Part shown: piece by piece, positions 32,417 to 43,947 of the stretch
Numbering within the stretch: the first letter of the stretch is position 1
Layout of the letters: the number at the start of each line of letters is the position of its first letter
Source: Chinchilla lanigera
Taxonomy: Eukaryota > Chordata > Mammalia > Rodentia > Chinchillidae
DNA length: 64,000 nucleotides
Direction: 5' to 3'
NCBI RefSeq assembly: GCF_000276665.1
Contig: NW_004955465.1
Coordinates: 1,013,551 to 1,077,550, forward strand
Made by a program: the position numbers and the translations under genes
Notes under the pieces: model-generated
What the model saw: the letters and a program-made list of their open reading frames with translations, nothing else
Database searches by the model: none
Told to the model about the DNA's origin: nothing

Positions 32417-34761
32417 TAGGAGTATTTGAGATTGAAAGTACTTCCTCTGAAGGGAAAAAAAAAGTAACTGGAACACTTAACACTACAGAAAGTTACATTG
32501 ACTTTGATGATTTAAGGTAGCTGGGGAAAAATGCCAGATAAATGAAATTTGAGAATGACAGGTAGCGAAGTAACGAATTGCACTTTTTAATTGAAGCATT
32601 AACAATATCTAACCTGGTTGAATTTTGGTGTGCCTAACTCCCTTCCCCTTTTGCATCCCAGGTCTTTAACATTTTCTAAATATAATTGTTATTAAATTTC
32701 TTCAGATTGAACAAATACTATAGCAAATACTTGATTGTCTGCAAGTGTAAATGCCTGTTCCTAAAATCCAGAAATTTAATAACTAAACTGAGCTTTTCTT
32801 AGGGACCCCTTTGCCAGAATTTTGGGAAATTAGCTTTGAAAGTGCCAGGTGTAATTAAGTGAATTTAATAATCATACTAGAAAAGTGGACGGGAGTGATA
32901 CTTGGTGGAGCAGTTGCTATGGGGCACATAGTTCCTTAGAGCAGTGGGGATGTACAGCATGTCTCACCCACCGTTCACTCATTTGTTCAGCAGACTCGGT
33001 GTTTGCTTTGTGCCAGGTTCTAGGCAGTCAGAGGTGAGTGTGGTACTGGCCTTAACTCATGGAGGCCAGACAACATCAAATGGAGTAGAAAGGGAAGAGT
33101 TATAAAGAGCCCTGTAGAAGACAGGAGGAGTATCTCCCCCAGGCCAGCAGTGGAAGGGGTGAAGGAGATGGGTCAGGGACACTTTTGGGAGGACTTGAGG
33201 CTACTGGGCAGTCTTAAAAGATGCCAAAGCAGAGGCGTAAAGGAGGGAGTTCTTGGGTGTGTTTGGATCTACTAGCAATTTGGGGCTCTTGGAATTGAGT
33301 GTAGCCTGTGTTAGAAATAGCTGGGGAAGAACGTGAGCGGCCTTACAGAATGTTTTCGTGATCTGTAGGGAATGAGGACTCACCCAAGGATTTTAAGTAG
33401 GAAGTGACGAGCCATATTTTCATTTTTGTCAGATTGCACAGCTGATGGCATGATAGATTCAAGGGGTACAAGACAGGAAAGAGCAGACTCCTTGAGAAGA
33501 CTGTTGTATTAGATTGTGTTAGAAGTAAGGACTTGCTCTTGGTCAGGTGCAGGGGAAGGGAAGCACAGGTGTATTGTGGGCTGTTAAAGGTGACCTTGAG
33601 AGTATGTGAGGGACAGTGGGGAGAGAGAAGGATGAGGTTTAGTTTCTAGTTGCTTGAGGTTCCTATAGTGAACCATGAATAAAATAATTATTTTGGAGAG
33701 GTCAGTACTGTATTATAGTATATTGGAGCTAAGTAAAGGTGGGAATCTTCATGCTGTGCTCTGACTGTAAACCAGAGAAAGACAGAGACAAATCTTACAG
33801 GAGGACAGAACAGTTCTGGAGTTTGAGGGGCTTCTCTGCTCTCACCAGCTGGAATTCATGACTTTTCACTCTATTCTGTAGCTGAGGTGACACTTGACTA
33901 GAGTTGCAAGTTTTTGGTTTTCTTTTCTTTTCCTTACTGACTGGCTTGTATTGTCCTTCCCATTTAAAATTCCTGTGAAATTTATCGTATCGGCCTAGTT
34001 AATTGCTATCATTCTCACTTGGTCAGAGCACTTCTTCATATGCCATTAATTGGTGGCCTTCAGATCAGATGCTGACCTGCATTGAGCCAGCAGTAGGGGT
34101 GTGCAGTAGTTACACAGTACAAACTACTCACCTGGCATGAGGGTAATCTGGCCCAGCTTCATTCATTAGGGACAGTGTGTGGGGCGAGCCCCTCCAGGAA
34201 GGGTTGGCAGGTACTTGGAATTTCCCTGCAGCTTGAGTGAGCTCTGCGTTATGGCTGGTTGAAGGTCTCGGTAGTAGTTGCAACTGAGAATGTGTAAGCG
34301 AGCTTGTAGGGCGAGGAAAGGAGCAGTCAGTCAAAGGTGAAACCCTGAGCTCCAGTGCCATTGAAAGACTAGATGGAGCCCAAGACGTAGTCGTTGAGAG
34401 GAACGCAGGTGGTAAGGAGAGTGGTGACCCAGATGGGTAGAAGAAGTAAGGAGGGGACTTTAACAGGTTTAATGCAGTGGATGTCGGCAGTTCACTGGAT
34501 TTGGAAACCTTAGGGAGAGCAGTTTGAAGTGAGTGACGGGGGCAAAAAGAGTAAACAGAAGGAACAAGCTAGAGAGGATAGTGTGCATGGGTCACTCATG
34601 AGAGATAAAGATGAAGAAGAGATTAGGTAGTACCCAGAGATTGGAGGTTAAGGTAAGCCTCCTCTTTAATGGCTGATCGCACAGTTATAGTTTAGCTAGG
34701 GATTAGCTTCTAATGTCACCATATGAGGTGAAAATCTCACATAATCAAAATTATCCTTAAA
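32417..34761. other. Intron 1 sequence without recognised features
   Basis: No confident repeat or exon was seen. Short L2/MIR-like phrases (GTGCCAGGTTCTAGGCAG near 33013) hint at ancient repeats. Confidence 0.45.
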
Positions 34762-34890
34762 ATCCCTTTGTACCTTTGCATGTGGTCTCAGCACTTGGGA
34801 GACCAAGGCAGGAGGATCACCATGGGTTCGAGGCCAGCCTGAACTACTTAGTGAGACCCTGTCTCACAAAGAAACAAACAAAAACCCCCA
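34762..34890 (+). repeat. B1 SINE, 5'-shortened
   Basis: Sense B1 starting within the head (CATGTGGTCTCAGCACTTGG), with GAGGCCAGCCTGAACTACTT, CCCTGTCTCACAAAG and an (AAAC)n tail. Confidence 0.85.
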
Positions 34891-35469
34891 ATGTTCCTTT
34901 GGATTTGATACAGTTAGATCTGTTCAATACAGGTGCATCACTTCTAAGTCTTGTTTTAGTTTAGCTGTGGGTAGAACACATACATTACATAAGTTAAATA
35001 AGAGTGTATTGGTCCAAGGTGTGTATTCCAATAAACACACTGCATACAAAATTGTTACATTTCAAAAAAAGTAGAGATTAGCCGTACCTGTTTTTATTGC
35101 CTTAAAGTTAAAAAAAGTTAATTATATTCCCCCTCAAATCTAGTACATTGTTGACAGTGATTCACAGCATAGAGGTAAATAATTTGTGAAGGGTGTGTAC
35201 ATTTTTGGGATATCATGCTTTTAAAGATTGAGGGGAAGGAGAAATTAAAGAGCAAGAAGATGAAAATACAAAGTTGAGTGAGGACTGAACAGGAAGGGCT
35301 TGGAGGGAGGAAAGTGTTTCCAGAGCACAGGACGGTTAGTCTTGGAGAGGAGAGTACATTCTATTCCTCTGATAAAAGTGGAAGAGGTGAAAACCTGCTG
35401 TGGAAATAGACCACTTTGTAATGGTGTGGCAAGTTGAGTATGACCACCTCTAATGGCCTTCCAAATTTT

Positions 35470-35640
35470 CCTTTCCTTTTTTTTTTTTTTTGTTTTTTTG
35501 AGACAGGGTCTTGCTATGCAGTTCAGGCTGGCCTTGAGCTCATTTTGTAGCCAAGGCTGTTCTCGAGCTCACAATGATCCTCCTGCCTCAGCCTCCCGAG
35601 TGCTGGGATTACAGGTGTGTGGCACCACACCACGCATGGT
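35470..35640 (-). repeat. B1 SINE
   Basis: Full reverse-complement B1 with poly-T tail and duplicated module, ending at the CACCACACCACGC head region. Confidence 0.93.
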
Positions 35641-35654
35641 CTAAATGATATGTT

Positions 35655-35760
35655 CTTTTTTTTTTTTTTTGGTTTGCTTTTTTTCCGGTACCGGGAATTG
35701 AACTCATGACCTTGCACTTGCCAGGCAGGCGCTGTGCCGCTGAGCGAAATCCCCAGCCCC
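35655..35760 (-). repeat. ID SINE, young GGTACC subfamily
   Basis: A poly-T stretch, CCGGTACCGGGAATTGAAC, the GCCAGGCAGGCGCTG core and CGAAATCCCCAGCCCC. It keeps CpGs and is little diverged. It sits immediately beside the preceding B1. Confidence 0.93.
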
Positions 35761-36589
35761 CTCTTCTGTATTTTCTTAACAAACTAGGTTCTCTGAATTT
35801 GAGTAGAGGACTTCAAGTGAATGGTGAAAATGTGGACTAGCCATTGAAAGGAATAGGGAACAAGTCGACTGAAGAGTTCTGAAAGCATTGTTGATAGCCC
35901 TGGGAGAGGCCAGGGGACATCATCAATTCATAGTGATGGTTATTTGCCAGATGGTTAGACTTTATTCAGTACAGGTCTGCTGTCTAGTGTAGGGCTATTG
36001 AAAATTGGTTATAATATTAATGAAAGACCATGTTTCTGTGGTCTGGGGTGATGAAAGGATAGGCACATGAAGGAAATCAAGGGTATTTGATTGCTTTTCC
36101 AGTGATTCCTACATAGCCAATCCTGGAAGAGACAGTCACAAGAAAAGATTTGGGGAGTTGGAATTCCAGTGATGTTGAGGAAGTGTAGAAGTGAAGTCTT
36201 CAGAAAGCCTAGAAAATAGGAAGGTATGTCTGAGAGGATACGGACATTGCTGCTATAATGCCATAGGTGAATTGTTGAGAAAACCATGACTTCCTCACAT
36301 TTGTGTGCTAAAACTAATAGGACTTCAGGAAAAAAAAAGCTCGGGCGGCAGCCATGGAAAGCCTATGGAATTTAACCATTGACTGGAGCGCTACAAAAGC
36401 TACAGCCCTAAGAAACAAGCCCAGTTAATTTCCACAGGCATTTGTGAGCAGTACCAAAGGTGGCTGATTCTTTGCAGCTTTAGACCCTTGGTCTTGGGCT
36501 TCTTTCTTTGAGATGAAAGTACTTGGTGTTTAATTGAAATGACAAATCTCATTCAGGGTTTAGCCATTTTCACTAGTGTTTTGTAAACA

Positions 36590-37440
36590 AAGAGGAAATG
36601 ACATCTATTAGAATGGCTGAAACCGAAAAACAATCTGACAGTGCCAGTTGCTGTTGGGGGTGCAGAACAACCGGAACTCACATTCATTGCTGTGGGAATG
36701 CAGAGCGGTAGAGCGAGCCACTGTGGAAAGTGGTTTGGCGGTTCCAGACAGAGCTAAATACACTTTTACTGTATGATCCAGTAATTGTGCTCCAAACTGT
36801 TTATCCAGCTGATAGGAGACTTATGCCCATAGAAAATCTTGCTTGTGCATTATCATTATTTGTGGTGGAGTTTGGGAGTGAACCCAGGGTCTTGAGCATA
36901 CTAGACAGGCACTCTACCACTAAACTACATCACCAGCTCTGCATATAAATGTTTGCAGCAACTTTATTTGTAATCACAAGTAACTGGATGCAACCAAGAT
37001 CTCCTTCAGGAATTGCTGAATGGATAAACAAATGGGTATATTCATCCAGTGGGATATTATCAGTGATAAAAGGAAATGAGCTGTCAAGTCACACAAAAAT
37101 ATATATGGGTCTTAAATGCATATTGCTAAGTAAAAGAAACCGTTTGAAAGGCTAGATAATCTGTGATTTCAATTATATAACATCCTGAAAAGCAAAACTA
37201 TAGAGACAGAAGAAAAATGAGTAGTTGTCAGTGGTCTGGGGAGAGGAGAAGAAGATAAAGAAATAGGGAGAGGAGATATTTTTAGGGTATTCTGTATGAT
37301 ACTGTGATTATAATATATGTTTATGTGTGATATATAATTATGACATGAAATTATGGTTGTATGACACTATCTCTGTCAAACCTATAGAAATTTACAGCAC
37401 AAAGAGTGAACTTTAATGTATACAAATTTTAAAACGTCAT
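36590..37440 (+). repeat. Old L1M 3' end, sense
   Basis: Motifs in L1 order: TCTATTAGAATGGCTGAAAC, TGCTGTGGGAATGCAGAGC, GTAACTGGATGCAACCAAGA, GAATTGCTGAATGGATAAAC, GGGATATTATCAGTG, GAAACCGTTTGAAAGGCTAG. Many stops, no coding capacity. An ID SINE interrupts it. Confidence 0.75.
36863..36941 (-). repeat. ID-like SINE inserted in L1M
   Basis: GGGAGTGAACCCAGGGTC, TAGACAGGCACTCTACCAC and CTACATCACCAGCTC are the reverse-complement ID core. L1 sequence continues on both sides. Confidence 0.8.
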
Positions 37441-38401
37441 TTAGGAGTTAGGCAAAATCCCTGGATAGAATATAGCGTGACAAAACAATTAACTGTACTA
37501 TAGATGTATGAGATAGCCTCAGGGAAGAGGGGAAAGGGTGCTGACCTAAGTAACTTTGGAAATTAGTGGAATCTAAAACTAGAGGCAAAGCAAACTGCAT
37601 ATTCCAAAAGCTCAGGGCTCTAGCAGATGCAAGTTGCATTCCATGGCAGTATGGGCTTTCAGTTTTGATCCTGCTGTGCAGATGTTCCCTGTTTAAAGAC
37701 CAGGGCATGTTCTGTGACTAGGTTGCTAAATGAACGGGTCACTAAATAAGGGATTGCATAAAGTAAGTACAATATTCAGAACAAAGAAATGATCAGAGGA
37801 AATCCAGCTTGATGACTTTGCTCTTATTTGCGTAACTCTTACATGCAGTAATGCCGTTAATATAACAGCACATAAAACTCCAATACTGTGCTGTACAGTA
37901 CAATCAGCAAAGATTACAGTGCTGGATAAACAAGGTGTAGTGTACCAAAAAAGACATTGAGGCTGTATAAATAAGTTGTAGAGAATTATACAAAACAAAA
38001 GACAGGTTGTGAGTCCAAGCGGTGGAGCAGTGAAGCAGTGGGTCATAGTCCATACAGCTATTAACCAGGTAGGTCCTTACACAGGGAATGCCTGCACACA
38101 TCTGCTGAACTGAACAGTTAAATAAATGAATGTACAGATGGTGGCAGCTAGGTTTTTCACTGTTGCAGAGAAGCAAGAGGAAGTTAGAATTGTCACCAGA
38201 TGGGGTCTGAGGCAGTGCCCTACACGGCAGATAGGGACCTCAATTCACCTCACCCAGGGATTGGGTTGTAGGTTTGCGGACTTGCTCACAGAAGGACGGT
38301 TTCCGGGACCGTCAGTGAGAGGCATAGACAGCTTTATTAGGTACAGTTAAAGAAGGATACACTCATAGAGCACAGGGAGAGCCCTCAAGAGTGTGAGTGT
38401 A
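37441..38401. other. Intron 1 sequence, possible old transposon relic
   Basis: Repetitive-feeling sequence (GGTTGCTAAATGAACGGGTC, CAATACTGTGCTGTACAGTAC) suggests an old DNA transposon or LTR, but I cannot name a family. Confidence 0.3.
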
Positions 38402-38575
38402 TCTGGGTGTACTGAGGATTGAGCACAAGCCTTCATACAGGCTTCCTTCAGGGTTACCTTCTCAACCCTTTTATTTTGAGACAGGGTCTTGCTAAATAGC
38501 CCAGGCTGGGGTTAAGCTTGGTGCCTCAGCCTCCCAGAGTGCTAGGATTATGGGCAAGCACCACCACCCCTAGCT
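38402..38575 (-). repeat. B1-ID dimeric SINE
   Basis: A decayed ID half (TGTACTGAGGATTGAGCAC) precedes a B1 half (GAGACAGGGTCTTGCTAAAT to GGGCAAGCACCACCACCCC). Confidence 0.75.
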
Positions 38576-40257
38576 GAGGTTGAGGTTTTTTTATGTGGTC
38601 TTGGAGGTACCTTTTAGATGGGTGACCTAGGATGTGTATTTCTACTGTCTTGTCAGATTATCCCTTTAGTGGGCTATGTTAGAATACGAGCCATTTGCAT
38701 GTGTTTGAAATTTGGAGTTGTGCTTGGCACTTAATAGGCTGCTGCCTTCAGGATGGAAGCTTGTGGGAGGAAAAGTGTAGGCTCAATTTATAGGTTAAGT
38801 GCAGGGGCCCAATTTACAGGCTTGTCTCCTTTGTACCTATCTTTATTCATAATGACCCATGTGATAATGATTAGCATTCAGGACATCTGCATGAACTCAC
38901 ATTTAGCTTAACATAGATACAAATGATTAAATAGAAATGTAGATGTGTGTATATGCACATACATATCCTTGCTCTTGGTATTTCTTGGAAAAGCCTAGAA
39001 GCAGTGACACCGTAGGAACACACATAGTACCCAGACCTTGGGTTCTAGTACCCTTGTTTCAGTAAAAGCAAGCGGGGCTCCTTGGAGAAATGGCTGATGT
39101 GAAGATTAATCTATGAAATAGAAAAGATGAGCCTTCAGCATCTTTCAGTGCCAGAAAGTAACAAAAACAAAAAATACATAATGAGGTTATGTCCAAAAGA
39201 CAGGAGAGCCAAATTTAAAAGTTGCTAATAGACAAAGCCAGGGTGGTTTCAGAGATAAAATGTAGAATTGAATTATAACCCAAAGATAAAATTAATATTC
39301 AGGAGTTTTATGAATCCATACTAATATCAAAGAGGAGCTACCCTAGCACCTTTTAATCTGTACTGCTTTCAGTTTAGCCTGCATGGCTTAACATAGTGGT
39401 GAATTTAGCAGTTCTGGCGTGCACTTCTGTAGTAATCCTAGTTTTTTTTCTTTTTTTTTTTTTACGTATTGCCCTGTATATATTGCTGAGGTTTTCTTCT
39501 TAATTCATTAAAGTACTGAGATGAACCAAATGACTTCTTTTTTATGTATGCTAGCACAGTTCTCATTTAGCCAGTGCATTTGAGCTAATTTGTATTCAAG
39601 ACATGTGGTGTAGCAGAAGAGACCTTGTTAAAGTGTAGTATTAATTTCTGAGGTAGAATAGTTTCAGGTGATGTCAGAATCCATGTGGACCTAGAAAGAA
39701 ATGATTGAAACTGAGGTGGATGTCTGTGCAAGCCCAGAAATGAGAAGAAACTGTAAAATAATCAGAAGTGTAAGTGATCAGTGTGTTGGTATTGTATGGA
39801 AGAGATTTGTGTAACCATGAGTGCATGTAAAAAGGAGGTTAGACGAGGTCTAAGAAGTTAGAGAAAGCGTATGTAAGGAAAAAAGCTTGAGCTAAGTAAA
39901 AGATCCGAAGGGTGAGGAGGACCTAACCTGGGCAGAGAAGAAAGAGAAGAGCTTTCCATTCACAGGAAGTAGAACTAGCACAAGCCTGTAGAGACTGGCC
40001 AGTCAGTCAGTGTGAAGACTGAGAAAGACCTGAATGTGGCTGGAGCAGAAGAGGTGGGGGAATGTGCAGGGAGAAGAAGGTGAGGTAAAAGTTTTCAGGA
40101 AGTCTTTTCCAAAGCCAAAGAGGATTTTTTGGAAGGAATTTTAGGTGTATCGGAGCAGGGTGGTGCGAGGATGGCGGGTTTGCATTTGAAGAAAGACACT
40201 GGCTGGCTCCAAGTTGGAGAGAGGGTGGGAGTGGGGGTGGAGTGGGCTCCATTCAAA
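38576..40257. other. Intron 1 sequence without recognised features
   Basis: No exon or confidently named repeat was seen in this stretch. Confidence 0.45.
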
Positions 40258-40268
40258 CTCCATTTTAG

Positions 40269-40382
40269 GGGCAGGGGATATATCTCAGTGACACAAGCAC
40301 CTGCCTGGCAAGTGCAAGGTCCTGATTTTGATTCCCAGTACCTCCCCCCCAAAAACCCAAAACAAAACAACAAAAGAATAAT
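40269..40382 (+). repeat. ID SINE with target-site duplication
   Basis: Sense ID (GGGGATATATCTCAGTGAC, GCACCTGCCTGGCAAGTGC, CCCAGTACC), then a C/A-rich tail. Perfect 11-base repeats CTCCATTTTAG lie at 40258-40268 and 40383-40393. Confidence 0.94.
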
Positions 40383-40456
40383 CTCCATTTTAGTTTTTTA
40401 AGTGGGAGTTAGCAGATTGTTTGAATAAAAAGGGGTAATTTTGCTAGAGTTAGACT

Positions 40457-40540
40457 TTTTTTTTGGTGCTGGGAATTGAACTCAGGACCTTTCATTTGTC
40501 AGGCAGGTGCTTGTGCTGCTGAGCTATATCCCTGGCTAGA
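40457..40540 (-). repeat. ID SINE
   Basis: Poly-T, TGGTGCTGGGAATTGAACTC, GTCAGGCAGGTGCTTGTGC, GAGCTATATCCCTGGC. TAGACTT occurs at both flanks. Confidence 0.9.
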
Positions 40541-41059
40541 CTTAGATTTTTGAAGCAGTATATTTATTTTCTTCTAAAGGCATATAGAAAACACTTAGCA
40601 TTGAAGATTTCGTGGTTATAAAGTTTAAACTCTGGTACTGTGAGCTTTTCCTTTTTTTAAGACTATAGAATATAAAGTAGTAATAATCTTCCAGCTGATG
40701 TGCATTGTTAGAAATAGGCCTTGTGCTTCTAGTCTTATCTTGTTCTTAATAGTCTCATCTGAGAAATACCGAGACCTTTTAATTTTACATCTGAACTTGT
40801 CTTTTAAATTTTAATCGAAAAATGAAAAAACAAATCTTTTAAATTTTTACATTTATAGGACTTTTCTACAATGTCTTGGTAAAGCATATAAATAGAAAGG
40901 GTCCATGAAAATTTAAGCTTGTGTAATACTTCATAGTTTTTTTTTGCATAATGTGAAAATGTATTTGATTTTAATTCATGAATGCATCATTCTATCAACT
41001 TGAGCAAGTTATATAATCTTGGAAAGTTATATAATCTCTGAAAAGTTTCTTAATTTTGA

Positions 41060-41223
41060 GAGCTTATTTGTAGGTTTTAGCAGGGCAGGGGAGCAGTTAT
41101 GCTTACACCCTTGACCGAGGAAAGAGCCTCATCTATGAGGGTGGTCACCCTCTTCAGGAGGGACCATGTGGAGTGGTGGGGGAGGGAGGGGACAGCCACC
41201 TCACCAGCCAGGTTACCCTCACA
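41060..41223 (-). pseudogene. RN7SK-like: 7SK RNA retropseudogene (3'-truncated, tailless)
   Basis: Read on the minus strand, the sequence begins ATGTGAGGGTAACCTGG like the 5' end of 7SK RNA and continues GGTGGCTGTCCCCTCC, CCACTCCACATGG, TCCCTCCTGAAG, CCTCGGTCAAGGGTGTA and GCTCCCCTGCC. It stops at AAGCTCTCAA, roughly nucleotide 240 of the 331-nt RNA. About 45 nucleotides near the 5' end and some of the middle are deleted. A perfect 13-base direct repeat TTCTTAATTTTGA (41047-41059 and 41224-41236) encloses it, with no added poly-A tail. This is the signature of a tailless retropseudogene mobilised by the L1 machinery. Functional 7SK binds HEXIM and LARP7 to restrain P-TEFb; this copy is dead. 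Confidence 0.85.
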
Positions 41224-41394
41224 TTCTTAATTTTGAAAAATGAGGCTGTATAATACTTATTTCGCTAATGTTGAATGAGAAAAATCCATAAAAAAGCACC
41301 TAATGGTCTGAGAGATTATTTATTTTCAAGTAGATTTCTTTTCTTTTACCAGAGCAGTAGCAAGTATAGGAAATGGCAGATAAATGCAAAGCGA

Positions 41395-41660
41395 TCTCAG
41401 AGTATTCCATCCAAATCCTTCAAGTGGATTCAGAGCTCACACTGGATTGGGCTTCTTGAATTTAAATCCCAGCACAAATCTTTGGTTTGGAATCTCACTG
41501 AACAGTATAACCTTGGGCAAGCTTCTTTATCTTAAGCTCCTCAGTTATGAAATGACAATAAACAGTACCTGCCTCATGGGATTATCTAGAATATTAGATG
41601 ATTTATAATCATAATGATTGCTTTTAGAACAGCGCCTTTCATGTAGTATTAAGTATATGT
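41395..41660 (+). repeat. MIR SINE
   Basis: TATAACCTTGGGCAAGCTTC, GCTCCTCAGTTATGAAATG, ACAGTACCTGCCTCATGGG and AACAGCGCCTTTCATGTAG are in MIR consensus order. Confidence 0.75.
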
Positions 41661-41730
41661 TAACTATTTTTCATTAAGTATATCTTGAGATTACCTTAGT
41701 CCAGAAGTTTTGGGGAGGCCAGTGCACGAG

Positions 41731-41736
41731 CGCGCG

Positions 41737-41777
<41 letters not shown>

Positions 41778-41780
41778 ACA
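41731..41780. repeat. (CG)n-(CA)n composite microsatellite
   Basis: About seven CG units pass directly into about seventeen CA units. A continuous alternating purine-pyrimidine tract. Confidence 0.97.
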
Positions 41781-42373
41781 ATCAAAAAGAAATACTGAAA
41801 CCTACTTGACTTAGTACTTGGTTGGATTCTACTTAGTTAAACTTTTGTTTGGATTTACTCAGAACTAATTCTTAAATATACATTTAGTTTGCTTGACTTT
41901 TTCCCAGTAACCTAATTACTTGAACATATTTTCACTGCAAAAGATGTTTCACTGAAACCATGATTCATTAAATGTCTGTTTATTGAAATGTGACTATTCT
42001 ACATGTTTGTACTGCTGTTTATTTCGCTTGCTGTGTAGCTCAGGGTAAATCTATTGCATACATATGTTAAAGCAGGTTTTTTTATTTGGAGGGGTGCCGT
42101 ATGTTGCAGCTTCTTTTCTCTTTCTAGCTAAGTTTATTGATGTCCTTTGATTATCTGGCTGAGAACATTTTTCTGCCTGTAACAAAAGTTTCATGGCAGA
42201 GAAGAGAATGATGGTGTTTCTGTAGTTTCTTTTGGGCTATATGAACACTTACTGATTTGCATTGCCAGTGTAAACTTAACTGTTTAATGATAGGTTGTGC
42301 TCTGATAATTTGGTAAAGTGAATGTAAGGGAAGATATGATCTCATTTGTGTTGTGATGGTTATTGTGTATCTT

Positions 42374-42645
42374 TTTATTTATTTATTTATTTATTTATTT
42401 TAATTTTATTTTAAAGAATAAAAGAAGGATAACATAATAATAGGGGGGACTTAGCAAATTACAGACAAAATGGTAGGAAATTATCAATGGTTGTTTTACA
42501 TATTATTATCTACAAAATAGTTTCTCAGGAAAACAAATAGACAAATAGTGAGTTACAGACAAAAGAGGTAGGAGATTATCAAGAGTTGTTGTACTATACT
42601 TTGGTATCTTCAAAGTGGCTTCTAAAGAAAATAAATAGAGCTATA
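42374..42645 (-). mobile_element. L1 3'UTR-only insertion (copy B)
   Basis: A 272-base insertion enclosed by a perfect 16-base target-site duplication GGTTATTGTGTATCTT (42358-42373 and 42646-42661). On the minus strand it ends in an (AAAT)n tail. It carries two diverged tandem modules: AATTACAGACAAAATGGTAG...TTATCAATGG, and AGTTACAGACAAAAGAGGTA...TTATCAAGAG. Its sense strand (ATAATAATATGTAAAACAAC, TTCCTACCATTTTGTC) resembles the duplicated 3'UTR module of the L1 at 14794-16429, so I read it as a heavily 5'-truncated L1. Confidence 0.78.
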
Positions 42646-43171
42646 GGTTATTGTGTATCTTAAGGTATAATTTTTGACTTAAAAAAAGATAGTTTTTAAA
42701 CAGTTAAGGCAAATTTCAGAAGTCTGCTGCCCATGAAGGTAATTTTATAGCATGATTGACGGATTAATGATAAATTGGTATTGAATGAAGCGTATCTAAC
42801 TAGAATACCTGAATATTGTTTGTCATAGACCTTTTGAGGATGATGGAGATTTGTCTCACCCTAAGTTCTTTCTGACATGGTACTTTAGCTTCTGTTTTCT
42901 TCAGTCTTATGGACATACTTTCTCTTGCTCATTTGATTTTGTTGATATGCTAGCTTTCAGAAAGGTAATTCATATCTTGGGCAAGGCTTAAGGGAGCTGA
43001 TTGTGAGTGAAGGAAGCTTTCTGGGATTATAATTGAGTAATAACTAGTTTAAAGAATTTAGAAATCATTATCTAACAGATTTCCTAAAATGTCAGAAATG
43101 GCAGGAAGTTAGTTCCTTTCTTCTATTAAAAAGAAAAAAAACAATATCATGATATGTTTCTTAATAGGTTT

Positions 43172-43392
43172 GGGCTTTTCTTTTCTCTTTTTTTGGTGGG
43201 GGGTGGGGTTTGCTGAGGGTTGAACCCAGGGCCTCACACTAGGCAAGGGCTTTACCGCACTCCTAGTCCTAGCCCTTTTTAAAGATTTTATTCTGAGATA
43301 GGGTCTCGCTAAGTTCCTCAAGCTAGACTTGAGCTCACAGTCAACCTCCTGTAGCTGGAATTAACAGACATGTGCTATCATGTCCAGCTAAT
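43172..43392 (-). repeat. B1-ID dimeric SINE
   Basis: ID half (GAGGGTTGAACCCAGGGCC, ACTCCTAGTCCTAGCCC), A-rich linker, then a B1 half (GAGATAGGGTCTCGCTAAG to CATGTGCTATCATGTCC). Confidence 0.8.
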
Positions 43393-43550
43393 AGGTTGTT
43401 ATTGATCAAAGAATTTTTATGAATCCACTTTTCTGTAGAATCAGTGGTATCTCATAGAACAAAATTATAAATTCTTAAGAACTGTTTTTTAGATTCAGTC
43501 CAGTTTAAAATTTCACTTAGTATGCTATGATACAGATATCTCTGGTTTTA

Positions 43551-43655
43551 TTTATTTATTTATTTTTTTGGTTTTTCTCCAGTACCGGGAACCGAACTCA
43601 CGACCTTGCGCTTGCCAGGCAGGCGCTTTTGCCGCTGAGCTAAATCCTCAGCCCT
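43551..43655 (-). repeat. ID SINE, young subfamily, upstream of exon 2
   Basis: TTTATT tail, CCAGTACCGGGAACCGAAC, ACGACCTTGCGCTTGCC, GCCGCTGAGCTAAATCC. Enclosed by a perfect 16-base repeat GATATCTCTGGTTTTA (43535-43550 and 43656-43671). Lies 530 bases before RANBP9 exon 2. Confidence 0.96.
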
Positions 43656-43853
43656 GATATCTCTGGTTTTAAAAGTAGGTCATTTTTCAAGAATAGGGAT
43701 TTTATAAATTACATGAAAATTTAGATCTGATAAACCAAAGGTCCTTTGCTCATGTTTCTCATATCTGGCCCTTTTTTGCCTTAAAGATATAGTCTATCCT
43801 ACCATACTTTTAATTCTCCTGAAAGGCTATTATGTTCAGGGTGTTGAGATTCT

Positions 43854-43947
43854 TTGTTTTTGTTTTTCTTCCAGTACCCGGGAATCAAACTCACGACCTT
43901 GTGCTTGCCAGGCAGGCTCTGTGCTGCTGAGCTAAATCCCCAGCCCT
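43854..43947 (-). repeat. ID SINE, young subfamily, upstream of exon 2
   Basis: TTTGTTTTTCTTCCAGTACCC, CACGACCTTGTGCTTGCC, GAGCTAAATCCCCAGCC. Enclosed by a perfect 15-base repeat GGGTGTTGAGATTCT (43839-43853 and 43948-43962). Ends 239 bases before exon 2. Confidence 0.96.

Noticed and set aside
36320..36480. Possible processed pseudogene around CGGCAGCCATGGAAAGCC
   Set aside because: No continuing open frame, poly-A tail or duplication was seen, and no gene family was recognised.
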